Shown here piece by piece: positions 26,210 through 37,067 of a DNA stretch of 64,000 bases; the stretch's first letter is position 1; every line of letters starts with the position of its first letter. The stretch is from Allobrachymonas sp. (GTDB lineage Bacteria; Pseudomonadota; Gammaproteobacteria; Burkholderiales; Burkholderiaceae_C), in assembly GCA_030529505.1 (NCBI GenBank), contig JAUMWT010000008.1:1-64000 (forward strand), given 5' to 3'. A program made the translations under genes and the position numbers. The notes beneath the pieces are model-generated. The model worked only from the letters and a program-made list of their open reading frames with translations. It had not been told where the DNA came from and searched no databases.

Positions 26210-27661
26210 TCATACAAAAGCACGGACATCGACAAAATGCCCGTGTACCGCCGCCGCCGCGGCCATGGCCGGGCTGACGAGGTGCGTGCGGCCGCCAGCG
26301 CCCTGGCGGCCTTCAAAATTGCGGTTGCTGGTGGAAGCGCAACGCTCGCCCGGCTCCAGCCGGTCGGCGTTCATGGCCAGGCACATGCTGCAACCCGGCT
26401 CGCGCCATTCAAAGCCGGCGGCCTTGAAGATTTCGTGCAGGCCTTCGCGCTCGGCCTGCGCCTTGACCTGGCCCGAACCCGGCACCACCATCGCCAACTT
26501 GATATTGGGCGCCACCTTGCGCCCGAGCTTGCGCAGCATGCCGGCGGCTTCGCGCATGTCTTCGATGCGGCTGTTGGTGCAACTGCCGATGAAGACTTTG
26601 TCCACGTGGATGTCGGTCAGAGGCTTGCCGGGTTCCAGCGCCATATAGACCAAGGCGCGCTCCATGGCGCTGCGTTTGGTGGCGTCTTTTTCCTGGTCGG
26701 GGTCGGGCACGGCAGCCGTCACGCCCAGCACCATTTCGGGGCTGGTGCCCCAGGTGACTTGGGGCTGAATGTCTTCGGCTTTGAGCTCGACCACGGCGTC
26801 GAAGTGCGCGTCCGCGTCGGAATGCAGGGTGCGCCAGTAGGCCACGGCCTGATCCCACTCGGGCCCGCCCACGAACTGGCCGGTTTCGGGATCGGTGCCG
26901 GGCGCAAAGGGCCGGCCCTTGACGTATTCGATCGTGGTGTCATCCACCGCCACCATGCCGGCGCGCGCGCCCGCTTCGATGGACATGTTGCAGATCGTCA
27001 TGCGGCCTTCCATGCTCAGGCTGCGAATGGTGCTGCCGGCAAATTCGATGGTGTAGCCGGTGCCGCCAGCGGTGCCGATTTTGCCGATGATGGCCAGCAT
27101 CACGTCCTTGGCCGTGACGCCTGGCTGCAACTGGCCCTCGACGCGCACCTGCATATTCTTGGCTTTTTTGGCGATCAGGGTTTGCGTGGCCATGACGTGC
27201 TCGACCTCGCTGGTGCCGATGCCGTGGGCCAGGGCGCCGAATGCGCCGTGCGTGCTGGTGTGGCTGTCGCCGCAAACCACGGTCATGCCGGGCAGGGTGG
27301 CGCCGTTTTCCGGGCCGATCACGTGCACAATGCCTTGCTTGGCGCTCAAGAAGGGGTAGTAGGCCGCCGCGCCAAATTCCCCGATGTTGGCATCGAGCGT
27401 GACGATCTGCTCTTTGCTCGTGGCATCGGCAATGCCAGCGTAGCCGTTTTCGCAACCGGTGGTGGGCACGTTGTGATCGGTGGTGGCCACGACCGAGCTC
27501 ACGCGCCACAGCTTGCGACCGGCCGCGCGCAGGCCCTCGAAGGCTTGCGGGCTGGTCACCTCGTGCACGAGGTGGCGATCGATGTAAAGGATGGCGGTGC
27601 CGTCCTCTTCGGTGTGGACGACGTGCTCATCCCAGAGTTTGTCGTAAAGCGTGCGAGCCAT
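26210..27661 (-). CDS. leuC: 3-isopropylmalate dehydratase large subunit
   Basis: A 483-residue aconitase-family enzyme with a [4Fe-4S] cluster. It shows [13 protein letters not shown] at the start, [37 protein letters not shown] (first cluster Cys), GCSMCLAMN (the other two) and [11 protein letters not shown]. It is the first gene of the leucine operon and is followed by the entericidin gene. Confidence 0.97.
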   Translation of the reverse strand: MARTLYDKLWDEHVVHTEEDGTAILYIDRHLVHEVTSPQAFEGLRAAGRKLWRVSSVVATTDHNVPTTGCENGYAGIADATSKEQIVTLDANIGEFGAAAYYPFLSAKQGIVHVIGPENGATLPGMTVVCGDSHTSTHGAFGALAHGIGTSEVEHVMATQTLIAKKAKNMQVRVEGQLQPGVTAKDVMLAIIGKIGTAGGTGYTIEFAGSTIRSLSMEGRMTICNMSIEAGARAGMVAVDDTTIEYVKGRPFAPGTDPETGQFVGGPEWDQAVAYWRTLHSDADAHFDAVVELKAEDIQPQVTWGTSPEMVLGVTAAVPDPDQEKDATKRSAMERALVYMALEPGKPLTDIHVDKVFIGSCTNSRIEDMREAAGMLRKLGRKVAPNIKLAMVVPGSGQVKAQAEREGLHEIFKAAGFEWREPGCSMCLAMNADRLEPGERCASTSNRNFEGRQGAGGRTHLVSPAMAAAAAVHGHFVDVRAFV

Positions 27662-28050
27662 TTCGCGTTTCCTCGGTATTGCGGCTTGTTTTCTGCCTTG
27701 TGTTTAAGCGCCGTTGCTGCATGGGGGCTGGCCGGGCTTTTGAGCATGCCCGGCGGGCCCAGAGCCGCAAGCATATCCAGCTCTCTCCCCGTGTGGCAGG
27801 GCAGGGCGCCAAAACCCTGGCCGCCGCCGTGCAAACGTCTTGCCGCAACAACACCAAGCCTTGAAGCCGGCGCTGCGCGCCATGCCTGCAATCTGCACGC
27901 CACTTGCAGCCCAATCGCGCATCATGCTGCTGTTCGGCCGCTGCGCCTATCCGCAAAAACACCCAGAAAGGGCGCTGCACCCCTGCCGTTTCGTGCCGTG
28001 CCTTTGCCGATTCCACGCGGCCTCAAGCGGGCAGCGGGCAGGCATCAGCC
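27662..28050. other. Spacer between leuC and gltA, no gene supported
   Basis: It must contain the leu promoter. No leader peptide, riboswitch or gene is recognised. Confidence 0.5.
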
Positions 28051-29361
28051 TCAGCCCTTGAAATTAGGCGGCACTTCGCGCCGCGCTTGCCCCACGTAGA
28101 GTTGGCGCGGGCGGCCGATTTTGTATTCGGGGTCGGCAATCATTTCGTTGAGCTGGGCGATCCAGCCCACGGTGCGCGCCAGCGCAAAGATGCCCGTGAA
28201 CAGATTGACCGGGATGCCGATGGCGCGCTGCACGATGCCCGAGTAGAAGTCCACGTTGGGGTAGAGCTTGCGCTCGACGAAGTAATCGTCTTCGAGCGCG
28301 ATTTTTTCGAGCTTCTTGGCCAGGGCGAACAAGGGATCGTTTTCCAGCCCCAGTTCGGCCAGCACTTCGTGGCAGGTTTCCTGCAGCAGCTTGGCGCGCG
28401 GGTCGTAGTTCTTGTAAACGCGGTGGCCAAAGCCCATCAGGCGCACGCCCGAATTCTTGTCTTTGACCTTTTCCATGAACTCGCCCACCTTGGCGATGCC
28501 GCCGTTGTGATACAGCTCTTCGAGCATGCTCAGGCAGGCCTCGTTGGCGCCGCCATGCGCCGGCCCCCACAGGCAGGCCACGCCAGCCGAAATGGCCGCA
28601 AAGGGGTTGGTACCCGAGCTGCCGCACAGGCGCACGGTGGAAGTAGAGGCGTTTTGCTCGTGATCGGCATGCAGGATGAAGATGCGATCCATCGCGCGTT
28701 CGATCACGGGGTTGACCGAGTAGTCTTCGCAAGGTGTGCCGAACATCATGCGCAGGAAATTGCCCGCGTAGCTCAAATCGTTGCGCGGGTACATATAGGG
28801 CTCGCCCTTGCCGTATTTGTAGGCCATGGCCACGAGCGTGGGCATTTTGGCGATCAGGCGGATGGCCGAAATTTCGCGGTGGCGCGCATTGTGGATATCG
28901 GTCGAGTCGTGATAGAAGGCCGACATGCCGCCCGTGAGGCCCGTGAGCACGGCCATGGGATGCGCATCGCGCCGGAAGCCGCGCAGGAAGAAATGCATCT
29001 GCTCGTGCACCAGGGTGTGGCGCAACACCATCTGGTGAAATTCCTTGCTTTGCTGGGCGTCGGGCAACTCGCCCATGAGCAGCAGATAGCACACGTCCAG
29101 AAAATCGCAATGCTTGGCCAGTTGTTCGATCGGGTAGCCGCGATAGAGCAGCTCGCCCTTGTCGCCATCGATGTAGGTGATGGTGGACTGGCACGAAGCG
29201 GTGGAGAGAAAGCCCGTGTCGTAGGTGAACATGCCGGTTTGGCCGTAGAGCGAACGAATGTCCACCACCTCCGGCCCGATGGCGCCCTCGTAAATCGGCA
29301 GCTCCACGCTGGGCTGGCCGTTGCTGAACGAAAGAGTCGCGACGTTATTGGAAAGTTTCAT
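28051..29361 (-). CDS. gltA: Citrate synthase (type II, hexameric family)
   Basis: A 436-residue enzyme condensing acetyl-CoA and oxaloacetate in the TCA cycle. It has an N-terminal beta-domain ([20 protein letters not shown]), [25 protein letters not shown] (catalytic His region), [26 protein letters not shown] and NVDFYSGIV (catalytic Asp). The ATG at 29361 begins the conserved domain; a longer open frame upstream has no homology. It is encoded downstream of the sdh genes, separated by repeat elements. Confidence 0.97.
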   Translation of the reverse strand: MKLSNNVATLSFSNGQPSVELPIYEGAIGPEVVDIRSLYGQTGMFTYDTGFLSTASCQSTITYIDGDKGELLYRGYPIEQLAKHCDFLDVCYLLLMGELPDAQQSKEFHQMVLRHTLVHEQMHFFLRGFRRDAHPMAVLTGLTGGMSAFYHDSTDIHNARHREISAIRLIAKMPTLVAMAYKYGKGEPYMYPRNDLSYAGNFLRMMFGTPCEDYSVNPVIERAMDRIFILHADHEQNASTSTVRLCGSSGTNPFAAISAGVACLWGPAHGGANEACLSMLEELYHNGGIAKVGEFMEKVKDKNSGVRLMGFGHRVYKNYDPRAKLLQETCHEVLAELGLENDPLFALAKKLEKIALEDDYFVERKLYPNVDFYSGIVQRAIGIPVNLFTGIFALARTVGWIAQLNEMIADPEYKIGRPRQLYVGQARREVPPNFKG

Positions 29362-29512
29362 CACTGCATGGCTCCCGAAGTAACAGCAAAAAGAGATGAA
29401 GCACAAAGGGCTTACAAACAAAACCAGCCTGCTGGCAATCCCGGGCACTTGAAGCATGGCAAGCCTCAGCCCCTTCACGCTTCAATCATCGCCTCTGGCC
29501 CAGATCATCTAA

Positions 29513-29687
29513 GAGCCTGTTCACAATCTCCTCACGGTCGCTTGAAAATGGATGCGGGCGGTCTGCTGCGTTGCAAATCTTGTCGATCATCTTGAACATG
29601 TCGCACGGGCGATGCACTGCAATTTGCGCCTTGCATCCCATCCCGCCCCATCTCCAAGCACCTCGCGTTGAGATCGTGAACAGGCTC
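29513..29687. repeat. MITE-like element, copy B (reference copy)
   Basis: A 175-bp element with near-perfect terminal inverted repeats (GAGCCTGTTCACAATCTC at the left, GAGATCGTGAACAGGCTC at the right). It is flanked by a TAA target duplication (29510-29512 and 29688-29690). It encodes no protein. Confidence 0.85.
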
Positions 29688-29770
29688 TAACAGGCTTTGA
29701 ACAAGCGTGGCATCTTGACACAGACTGCGCCCAACCCTGCAAGCCAATGTAAAAAGGCGGGTTAACGCCA

Positions 29771-29978
29771 GGAGGCCGTCAATAATTTCCTCATGGGGCC
29801 CATTGAAAACGGAAGCAGGCAATCTGCTGCGTTGCCAATCTTCTCCATCGCACAGGCAATGGACTTTGAACAGAAGCGCAAGAGCGCCCGGGCTTGCAAC
29901 GAACAAATCAACAAGGGCTGGGCCAATCGCCCGACTCCGTATTCAAGCGCCCGTGAGGAGGAGATTGTGAACAGGCGC
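29771..29978. repeat. MITE-like element, copy C (degenerate, two left-type ends)
   Basis: The first 110 bp align with the left half of copy B. The last 40 bp (from TTCAAGCGCCCGTGAGGAG onward) are again a left-type end, in inverted orientation. This suggests a hybrid or nested product. Confidence 0.6.
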
Positions 29979-30217
29979 TCGTAGCATCGCGCGGATGAAA
30001 GGCATGCTGGGATGCATCAGGACAGCTTCCACCGGCCGCGCTCTGCTGCCGGGCAAAAGCCTTCCGCTTCTCGCCTCGGGCTCAAGCGGAACAAGGCGTT
30101 GAGAAGCCACATCTGGCTGGGATGCGCGCCCCTTGGCCACCGCTTCAAACAAGCGCCCATTCAGCACATGGCCAAGCTGGGCGCGCGCATCAGGACGCGA
30201 GAAAAGCCTGGAAAAAA

Positions 30218-30493
30218 CTAAGCGCCCGGGCGCTGCATTTCGCCCAGCAGGGCCAGCACGGCGGGGGTGGCCAGCGCGGCCTTGGGCTGGGCACGGCGCA
30301 GCAGCAAGTCCAGCAAATCATTGTCGGGCAGATCCAGCAAGCGGGTCAGGGCATCGGCCTGCGCCTGCGTGATGTGGCCCATGCGCGCGTCGAGCCAGCG
30401 GTTGATGATGAGTTCGTTTTCCAGCAGGCCGCGGCGGCAGCGCCAGCGCAACCGGTTGAGCGCTTCGGGCGAGAGTGGCATGTGCTGGGGCAT
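30218..30493 (-). CDS. sdhE: Succinate dehydrogenase flavinylation factor SdhE
   Basis: A 91-residue helical protein with the family RGxxE motif (RRGLLENELI) and the DLLDLLL segment. It assists covalent FAD attachment to SdhA. It is located 25 bp after sdhB in the sdhCDAB-sdhE operon. Confidence 0.9.
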   Translation of the reverse strand: MPQHMPLSPEALNRLRWRCRRGLLENELIINRWLDARMGHITQAQADALTRLLDLPDNDLLDLLLRRAQPKAALATPAVLALLGEMQRPGA

Positions 30494-30518
30494 GACTGAA
30501 CGCGGGAGCGCCCGCGCC

Positions 30519-31220
30519 TTACAGCACGCGCTGCACCATCAGCTCTTTGATCTTGCCGATGGCGCGCGCCGGGTTCAGGTTCTTGGGGCACACATCCGTG
30601 CAGTTCATGATGGTATGGCAGCGGAACAGGCGATAGGTGTTGTCCAGATCGTCCAGTCGCTCGGCCGTGGCCTGATCGCGGCTGTCGGCAATGAAGCGGT
30701 AGGCCTGCAACAGGCCGGCCGGGCCCACGAATTTGTCGGGGTTCCACCAGAAGCTGGGGCAGGAGGTGGAGCACGAAGCGCACAGAATGCACTCGTACAG
30801 GCCGTTGAGTTCTTCGCGCTGCTCGGGCGATTGCAGGCGCTCGCGCTCGGGCGGCTGGCTGTGGTTGATCAGATAGGGCTTGACCGATTCGTACTGCTTG
30901 AAGAACATGGTCATGTCCACGATCAGATCACGCACCACGGGCACGCCGGGCAGGGGTTTGAGCACGATGGGGTCTTTGAGCGTGCGCAGATTGGTCAGGC
31001 AAGCCAGGCCGTTTTTGCCGTTGATGTTCATGGCGTCCGACCCGCACACGCCTTCGCGGCAAGAGCGGCGGAAAGAGATCGTGGGGTCTTGCGCTTTGAG
31101 TTTGACCAGGGCATCGAGCAGCATGCGTTCGCTGCCGTCGAGCTCAAGCGTCACGGTCTGCATGCGCGGCTTGGCGTCTTTGTCCGGATCGTAACGGTAG
31201 ATTTTGAATGTGCGTTGCAT
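30519..31220 (-). CDS. sdhB: Succinate dehydrogenase iron-sulfur subunit
   Basis: A 233-residue subunit. The [2Fe-2S] motif is CREGVCGSDAMNINGKNGLAC, shortened here to CREGVCGSD and GLAC. The [4Fe-4S] motif is CILCASCSTSCP, and the [3Fe-4S] region is CHTIMNCTDVCP. It passes electrons from SdhA to quinone. The ATG at 31220 (MQRTFKIYRYDPD) matches the family start. Confidence 0.97.
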   Translation of the reverse strand: MQRTFKIYRYDPDKDAKPRMQTVTLELDGSERMLLDALVKLKAQDPTISFRRSCREGVCGSDAMNINGKNGLACLTNLRTLKDPIVLKPLPGVPVVRDLIVDMTMFFKQYESVKPYLINHSQPPERERLQSPEQREELNGLYECILCASCSTSCPSFWWNPDKFVGPAGLLQAYRFIADSRDQATAERLDDLDNTYRLFRCHTIMNCTDVCPKNLNPARAIGKIKELMVQRVL

Positions 31221-31268
31221 CGAGAAATAACTCCGGGTCGTGGGCGGCTGCGGCTCAGTCAAACGCCA

Positions 31269-33074
31269 TCAGAAGGTGCGCACCTGCGGCGGCACGGTGG
31301 GCACCGTCAGGGGCTTGGTCGTTACGGGTTTGTAGCTCAGGCTGTTGCTGGCGCTGTGCCACAGGGTGTGCTTCATCCACTCGGCATCGTTGCGGCCCAG
31401 GCCCATGGTGGGGTGGTCGGCCGGGTATTCGTAGTCGTTGACCATGTGCGCGCCACGGCATTCCTTGCGCGCCGCGGCCGAAACGATGGTGGCCTGCGCC
31501 ACTTCGATCAGGTTTTGCACTTCCAGCGCTTCCACGCGGTCGGTGTTGAAGACTTGCGATTTGTCGCGCAAGTGCATGTGCTGCACACGCTCGCGAATGG
31601 CGGCGATTTTTTCCACGCCTTCGTCCATCAGCGCCTGGGTTCGGAAGACGCCCGCATGCTGCTGCATGGCGAGGCGCATGTCGGCGGCAATTTCTTGCGA
31701 GTATTCGCCTTCGGTGCTGGCATCGAGCTGGGCCAGGCGCTCGCGCGTTTTGTCGCTGGCATCGGCCGGCAGCGGTTTGTGCAATTGCTCGCGCAGATTG
31801 GCGCGCACGATGTGGTCGCCCGCGGCCTTGCCGAACACCAGCAGATCGAGCAGCGAATTGGTGCCCAGGCGGTTGGCCCCGTGCACGCTCACGCAGGCGC
31901 ATTCACCCACGGCGTACAGGCCGTTGACGACGCGGTTGGCACCGTCCACATGCTCCACCACCTGCCCATGCATATTGGTGGGAATGCCGCCCATCATGTA
32001 ATGGATGGTCGGCACCACGGGCACCGGCTCGCGCGTGATGTCCACATTGGCAAAGTGCAGGCCGATTTCGTGCACTGAGGGCAGGCGCTTGAGGATGGTC
32101 TCGGCGCCCAGGTGATCCATTTTCATCAGGATGTGGTCTTTGTTGGGGCCGCAGCCGCGGCCTTCCTTGATCTCCTGATCCATGGAGCGCGAGACGAAAT
32201 CGCGCGGCGCCAGGTCCTTGAGCGTGGGCGCGTAGCGTTCCATGAAGCGTTCGCCCTCGCTGTTGAGCAGAATGGCCCCTTCACCGCGGCAGCCTTCGGT
32301 CAGCAGCACGCCGGCGTTGTGCACGCCGGTGGGGTGGAATTGCCAGAACTCCATGTCTTGCAGCGGAATGCCCGCGCGCGCCGCCATGCCCAGGCCATCG
32401 CCCGTGTTGATGAAGGCGTTGGTGGACGAGTGATAAATGCGCCCCGCGCCGCCCGTGGCTAGCAGGGTGGCCTTGGCTTCGAGCACATAGACTTCGCCCG
32501 TTTCCATTTCCAGCGCGACCACGCCCAGCACGTCGCCGTCGGCATCGCGGATCAGATCCAGCGCCATCCATTCCACGAGGAATTGCGTGTGCACCGTGAG
32601 GTTTTGCTGGTACAGGGTGTGCAACATGGCGTGGCCGGTGCGGTCAGCCGCGGCGCAGGCGCGCTGCACGGGCTTTTCGCCGTGGTTGGCGGTGTGGCCG
32701 CCAAAGGGGCGCTGGTAGATGGTGCCGTCGGGGTTGCGGTCGAAGGGCATGCCGAAATGTTCCAGCTCGTACACCACTTTGGGCGCTTCGCGGCACATGA
32801 ATTCGATGGCGTCCTGGTCGCCCAGCCAGTCGGAGCCCTTGATGGTGTCGTAGAAGTGCCATTCCCAATGGTCTTCGCTCATATTGCCCAGCGAGGCGCT
32901 CACGCCGCCTTGCGCGGCCACGGTGTGCGAACGGGTCGGAAAGACCTTGGACAGCACGGCCACTTTCAGGCCCGCGCGCGCCAGTTGCAGCGAAGCGCGC
33001 ATGCCCGATCCGCCTGCACCCACGATGACCACGTCGAACTTGCGCCGCGGCAGGTTTTGCATGATTGCTGTCAT
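31269..33074 (-). CDS. sdhA: Succinate dehydrogenase flavoprotein subunit
   Basis: A 601-residue catalytic subunit oxidising succinate to fumarate. It shows [18 protein letters not shown] (FAD), [16 protein letters not shown] (His that binds FAD covalently), the HPTGV substrate region, [16 protein letters not shown] and [18 protein letters not shown]. It lies 3 bp after sdhD. Confidence 0.98.
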   Translation of the reverse strand: MTAIMQNLPRRKFDVVIVGAGGSGMRASLQLARAGLKVAVLSKVFPTRSHTVAAQGGVSASLGNMSEDHWEWHFYDTIKGSDWLGDQDAIEFMCREAPKVVYELEHFGMPFDRNPDGTIYQRPFGGHTANHGEKPVQRACAAADRTGHAMLHTLYQQNLTVHTQFLVEWMALDLIRDADGDVLGVVALEMETGEVYVLEAKATLLATGGAGRIYHSSTNAFINTGDGLGMAARAGIPLQDMEFWQFHPTGVHNAGVLLTEGCRGEGAILLNSEGERFMERYAPTLKDLAPRDFVSRSMDQEIKEGRGCGPNKDHILMKMDHLGAETILKRLPSVHEIGLHFANVDITREPVPVVPTIHYMMGGIPTNMHGQVVEHVDGANRVVNGLYAVGECACVSVHGANRLGTNSLLDLLVFGKAAGDHIVRANLREQLHKPLPADASDKTRERLAQLDASTEGEYSQEIAADMRLAMQQHAGVFRTQALMDEGVEKIAAIRERVQHMHLRDKSQVFNTDRVEALEVQNLIEVAQATIVSAAARKECRGAHMVNDYEYPADHPTMGLGRNDAEWMKHTLWHSASNSLSYKPVTTKPLTVPTVPPQVRTF

Positions 33075-33077
33075 TGT

Positions 33078-33452
33078 TTAAATTCTCCACAGAACCTGAA
33101 GGGCCCAACCGGCGCACACGCCCAGCCAGACGATGGCGCCCAGGTGCAACACCAGGCGCAGGGCAAAGGGCTTGACGTAATCCATGAACACATCGCGCAT
33201 GCCCACGATGGCATGCCAGCCCATCGCAACGATGGTGAGAAAGGTCAACCCCTTCATCCACGGCGCGGCAAAAATGCCCGCCCAGGCGGTGTAGGTGATA
33301 GGGCCTTGCACCAGCAGAACCCGCGCGATCAGCACGAAGGTGAACAGAATCATCAGCAGGGCGGTGGCGCGCTGCATGATCCAGTCGCCCAGGCCACGCT
33401 GGGTGCCGCTGGTAGAACGCTTGGCGTTTTGCAGGATGGATTTGACGGACAT
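33078..33452 (-). CDS. sdhD: Succinate dehydrogenase membrane anchor subunit D
   Basis: A 124-residue protein with three membrane helices and the WIMQRATALLMI start of helix I. His in GWHAIVGMRDVFMDYV is the probable haem ligand. GGGAGGAGA precedes the ATG at 33452. It anchors SdhAB and helps form the quinone site. Confidence 0.92.
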   Translation of the reverse strand: MSVKSILQNAKRSTSGTQRGLGDWIMQRATALLMILFTFVLIARVLLVQGPITYTAWAGIFAAPWMKGLTFLTIVAMGWHAIVGMRDVFMDYVKPFALRLVLHLGAIVWLGVCAGWALQVLWRI

Positions 33453-33471
33453 GGTGTTTCTCCTCCCGCGC

Positions 33472-33912
33472 TCAGTACAAACCAAACAGCTTGGCGCCCA
33501 GCGCCAGCGTGAGCGGAATGCTTGCGGCAAACACGGCCAGCGCCGACTTCTTGCCCGGTGCCTTGGCCACGAGCTTGTGGCTCACATCCATCACCAGGTG
33601 ACGCACACCCGCGCACAGGTGATGCAAGAAGGCCCAGATCAGACCCAGCACCACCAGTTTCACCATCCAGCCCGGCACGCCCAAGAGCCCGTCAAACAGG
33701 GCCGTGAAGCGCTCGTAAGACAGCTCGGACGTGAGCGAATGGTCGAACAGCCAAATGAGGAAAGGAAGCATCACGAACAGGATCACGCCGCTGATGCGGT
33801 GCAGGATGGACACCAAGGCGCCCGGCGGCAGGCGGTAAGACAGGATGTCGACCGGAGAAATGTTGCGGAATTCGCGCCGCGGCGGCGCGTTTTTTGCAGG
33901 TGGGGATGCCAT
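33472..33912 (-). CDS. sdhC: Succinate dehydrogenase cytochrome b556 subunit C
   Basis: A 146-residue protein with three helices. RISGVILFVMLPF contains the quinone-site Ser/Arg region, and HHLCAGVRHLVMD contains the haem His. The start MASPPAKNAPPRRE at 33912 gives the usual length. It is the first gene of the sdh operon. Confidence 0.93.
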   Translation of the reverse strand: MASPPAKNAPPRREFRNISPVDILSYRLPPGALVSILHRISGVILFVMLPFLIWLFDHSLTSELSYERFTALFDGLLGVPGWMVKLVVLGLIWAFLHHLCAGVRHLVMDVSHKLVAKAPGKKSALAVFAASIPLTLALGAKLFGLY

Positions 33913-34571
33913 AGGGTTTTGATCCAAGCAAAGAAAAAAGCCGGGGGCATGCCTATGCGTACGCCCGGCCACATGCACAGGAATGCCGAGGATTTTAGGC
34001 GCTGTTCCCCCGCCGGAAAAAGCGTCGCGCCACAAAAACACAGCGCCGCACTCAGAAACCACGGGAAAACCCCAAGCTCCGTTTCAGCCCCGCCCGGCAA
34101 GGCTTTGCCGGGCAGACCGCTTGCTTGAGAATGACTTGCAATTCAATGGCCGCTTGCCGCTACTCGGCTGCCTATTCGCCCGCCCACGCACGACTGCATC
34201 GTGCGCTTGCCCCCGGTCAACAAGAAACGGGCTCGCCATCTGCTCGTGGCTTGGCGCAATCAAGAATGGCCGTACCGAGTGCTGGCATGGCAGCGAATGC
34301 GCTTTTGCTTGCGATTGGAAATGCGCTTGAATCAGCCGGCAAAGATAAGGCCCCAAGCAGACACCGCCCAGCCAAGGCGCCGCCCTCGCTCACCAGCAAA
34401 AGAAATGAAATGCGCGAATGCATGAATGCAATGGCTGCGCCAATGGCCTACCTGACGCTGCGGCCAACTGCTCGCGCAGCCCTACCGTCAACCATTCACG
34501 CTTGGATCAAATCAGAGAAGCCTGAAAAACGAAAAAAGAACAGGCGCCCGCGCAGCCCACTCAAAAAGCGG
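33913..34571. other. Spacer between gntR and sdhC, no gene supported
   Basis: This 659-bp region should contain the sdh promoter. Short frames on both strands look like chance. A compact hairpin-like GGCAAGGCTTTGCC lies near 34097. Confidence 0.5.
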
Positions 34572-35390
34572 TCAACCCAAAGTGTTGCGGTAGTAGTGCC
34601 TGTCCGTGCGATTGAGCACGCGGCGGATTTCAACCGGCTGGTTGTTGAAGGTGTAGCTGATGCGCTCGATTTGCAGCAGCGGCGTGCCCACATCGCATTG
34701 CAGCAGCGCGGCCTGCTCGGCATCGGGCAGCACGGCGCGCAGCTTTTCTTCGGCCCGCACCATGCGCACACCGTATTCTTTTTCGAACAGCACGTAAGTC
34801 GGATCGGGGTAGTCGCGCAACCGCTCAGCCGTAAGGCCGCGAAACTGCAAAGCGGGCAGCCAGATGTCTTCCAACACCGTGGGAATGCCTGCAAACGAGA
34901 GCACGCGGCGAATCAGCAAGAGCGTGTCGCCCGTGTTGAGGCCCAGCACCCGCGCCAGATCGGCCGGCGCGCGCAGGCGGCGGCATTCGAGGATGTTGCG
35001 CTGGGGCTGGCGGGTTTCGCCTAGCTCGGGCCGGTCGGACTGCAAGCGCAAAAAGCGGTCGCGCACCTGTTGCTCGTCGTGGCTGGCCACGAAGGTGCCC
35101 TTGCCTTGGCGGCGCAGCAGCAGGCCCTCGGCCACCAGCTCATCAATGGCTTTGCGCACCGTGCCCTGGCTCACCTGGTAGCGCCGGGCCAGCTCTATTT
35201 CGCTGGGGATGAGGCCATGCGGCTTCCACTCGCCCGCCTGCAAACTGCTCACAATGGCTTGACGGATCTGCTGATACAACGGGCCAGCCGCTACCGGCGC
35301 AGCCGAAGCAACCCGCTTTGCCGCCGATGTGGCAGACACACCGCCAGCACCCAACCATTTCTTTTGTTTTTCGCTAAGAGGAAAACTCAT
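34572..35390 (-). CDS. GntR-family (HutC/UTRA type) transcriptional regulator
   Basis: A 272-residue regulator. The N-terminal winged helix has IPSEIELARRYQVSQGTVRKAI and GLLLRRQGKGTFVA; the C-terminal UTRA ligand-binding domain has RVLSFAGIPTVLEDIWLPA. The start is placed at MSFPLSEKQKKW (35390). Its conserved position between sdhC and mdh suggests that it controls TCA-cycle genes in response to a metabolite (inference). Confidence 0.88.
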   Translation of the reverse strand: MSFPLSEKQKKWLGAGGVSATSAAKRVASAAPVAAGPLYQQIRQAIVSSLQAGEWKPHGLIPSEIELARRYQVSQGTVRKAIDELVAEGLLLRRQGKGTFVASHDEQQVRDRFLRLQSDRPELGETRQPQRNILECRRLRAPADLARVLGLNTGDTLLLIRRVLSFAGIPTVLEDIWLPALQFRGLTAERLRDYPDPTYVLFEKEYGVRMVRAEEKLRAVLPDAEQAALLQCDVGTPLLQIERISYTFNNQPVEIRRVLNRTDRHYYRNTLG

Positions 35391-35574
35391 GAGGGCATAC
35401 GCGCACAAAGGCAAAAGGGAACGAAACTCAGCACAGCCTGCGCTCACAACATCACAGGCTTTGTCGTTATCTTACTCATCTGCCAATCAAGCCCACCGCT
35501 CTGCCTGCGGCAATAGTCGCCAGCCACTGTTTAATTAACCTAAGCGCTGCTCTTTTACGTACTGATCCGTCATG

Positions 35575-35835
35575 ATGCCCGACCCTACCACCCTTCGCGA
35601 ATACCTGATTCTTTTCGTGTACGGCCTGCCTTTCATGCTGCTACTGGGCAAGCTTCTGTTTGGCTCCTGGCACGGCTTTTGGGAGGCTTGGCGCTTCACG
35701 CTCACGCCAGACATTTTTTCGGTCTTGCGCGGCGAATGGCTCGAAGACGCCTGGGGCACGCTGAAGCTACTCGTCTTTCTGCTGCTGTGCGCCGCCGCGC
35801 TGGTGCTGGCGCACGGGCAGTTCTTTGCGGCGTAA
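35575..35835 (+). CDS. Small membrane protein, conserved hypothetical
   Basis: An 86-residue protein (start [10 protein letters not shown]; another ATG lies one codon earlier) with two strongly hydrophobic helices ([19 protein letters not shown] and [17 protein letters not shown]) joined by a charged loop. Function is unknown. It is divergent from the GntR gene and upstream of mdh. Confidence 0.6.
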   Translation: MPDPTTLREYLILFVYGLPFMLLLGKLLFGSWHGFWEAWRFTLTPDIFSVLRGEWLEDAWGTLKLLVFLLLCAAALVLAHGQFFAA

Positions 35836-36083
35836 GCCCTTGGCCGCGCAAGGTACTCGCGCGGCTGGCACGCACCGTCTGCATGCCCCCCAGCCAGCCC
35901 GCGTGCCACGCAGCGGCCGCTTCAACCGCGGCCCGTGCGCCTGCCGCTACACTACTGGCGCATGACGCACAGCGCCCACGCGCCCGTGCGCCAATCCGGC
36001 TGCGGCCGCGCGCCCATCATGGGCGCATCACGGGCTGCAACAGGCCGAACGTGGCCGCATTTGACTTTTCTCGGAGAACGACC

Positions 36084-37067
36084 ATGAAACAACCCGTACG
36101 TGTTGCCGTGACTGGCGCTGCCGGCCAGATCGGCTATGCCTTGCTCTTTCGTATTGCCGCTGGCGAAATGCTGGGCAAAGACCAGCCGGTCATCCTGCAA
36201 CTGCTCGAAATCCCCGACGAAAAGGCACAAAACGCGCTGCGCGGCGTGATGATGGAGCTGCAAGACTGCGCTTTTCCGCTGCTGGCGGGCATGGAAGCGT
36301 ATAGCGACCCGATGAAGGCCTTCAAGGACGTGGACTACGCCCTGCTGGTGGGCGCACGCCCGCGCGGCCCGGGCATGGAGCGCGCCGACCTGCTGGCAGC
36401 CAACGCGCAAATCTTCACCACGCAAGGCAAGGCGCTCAATGCCGTGGCCAGCCGCAATGTGAAAGTGCTGGTGGTGGGCAATCCGGCCAACACCAATGCC
36501 TACATCGCCATGAAGAGCGCGCCCGATCTGCCGCCCGAAAACTTCACCGCCATGCTGCGCCTGGATCACAACCGTGCGCTGTCGCAAATCGCCGAAAAAA
36601 CCGGCCAGCCCGTGGCCGCCATCGAAAAAATGGCCGTGTGGGGCAACCATTCGCCCACCATGTATGCCGACTACCGCTTCGCCACCATCAACGGCCAAAG
36701 CGTCAAGGACATGATTGGCGACGAGGACTGGAACCGCAACACCTTCCTGCCCACCGTGGGCAAGCGTGGCGCGGCCATCATCGAAGCGCGCGGCCTGAGT
36801 TCTGCCGCCAGCGCAGCCAATGCCGCCATCGACCACATGCGCGACTGGGCGCTGGGCAGCAATGGCCGCTGGGTGACGATGGGCGTGCCCAGCCAGGGCT
36901 GGTACGGCATCCCCAAGGACGTGATGTTCGGCTTTCCGGTCACTTGCGAAAACGGCCGCTACCAGGTAGTGCAAGGGCTGGAGATCGACGCCTTCAGCCA
37001 GGAATGCATCAACAAGACCCTGGCCGAGCTGGAAGGCGAGAAAGAAGGCGTCAGGCACCTGCTGTAA
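36084..37067 (+). CDS. mdh: Malate dehydrogenase
   Basis: A 327-residue NAD-dependent enzyme converting malate to oxaloacetate. [17 protein letters not shown] is the nucleotide-binding start. It also shows [37 protein letters not shown] and [14 protein letters not shown] (catalytic His). CGGAGAA lies upstream of the ATG. It ends 73 bp before a MITE-like element. Confidence 0.98.
   Translation: MKQPVRVAVTGAAGQIGYALLFRIAAGEMLGKDQPVILQLLEIPDEKAQNALRGVMMELQDCAFPLLAGMEAYSDPMKAFKDVDYALLVGARPRGPGMERADLLAANAQIFTTQGKALNAVASRNVKVLVVGNPANTNAYIAMKSAPDLPPENFTAMLRLDHNRALSQIAEKTGQPVAAIEKMAVWGNHSPTMYADYRFATINGQSVKDMIGDEDWNRNTFLPTVGKRGAAIIEARGLSSAASAANAAIDHMRDWALGSNGRWVTMGVPSQGWYGIPKDVMFGFPVTCENGRYQVVQGLEIDAFSQECINKTLAELEGEKEGVRHLL

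Larger units (their letters stand above)
29362..30217. other. Repeat-rich intergenic region between sdhE and gltA
   Basis: It holds two inverted-repeat elements (29513-29687 and 29771-29978). No gene is supported in the remainder. The gltA promoter should lie between 29362 and 29512. Confidence 0.55.
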
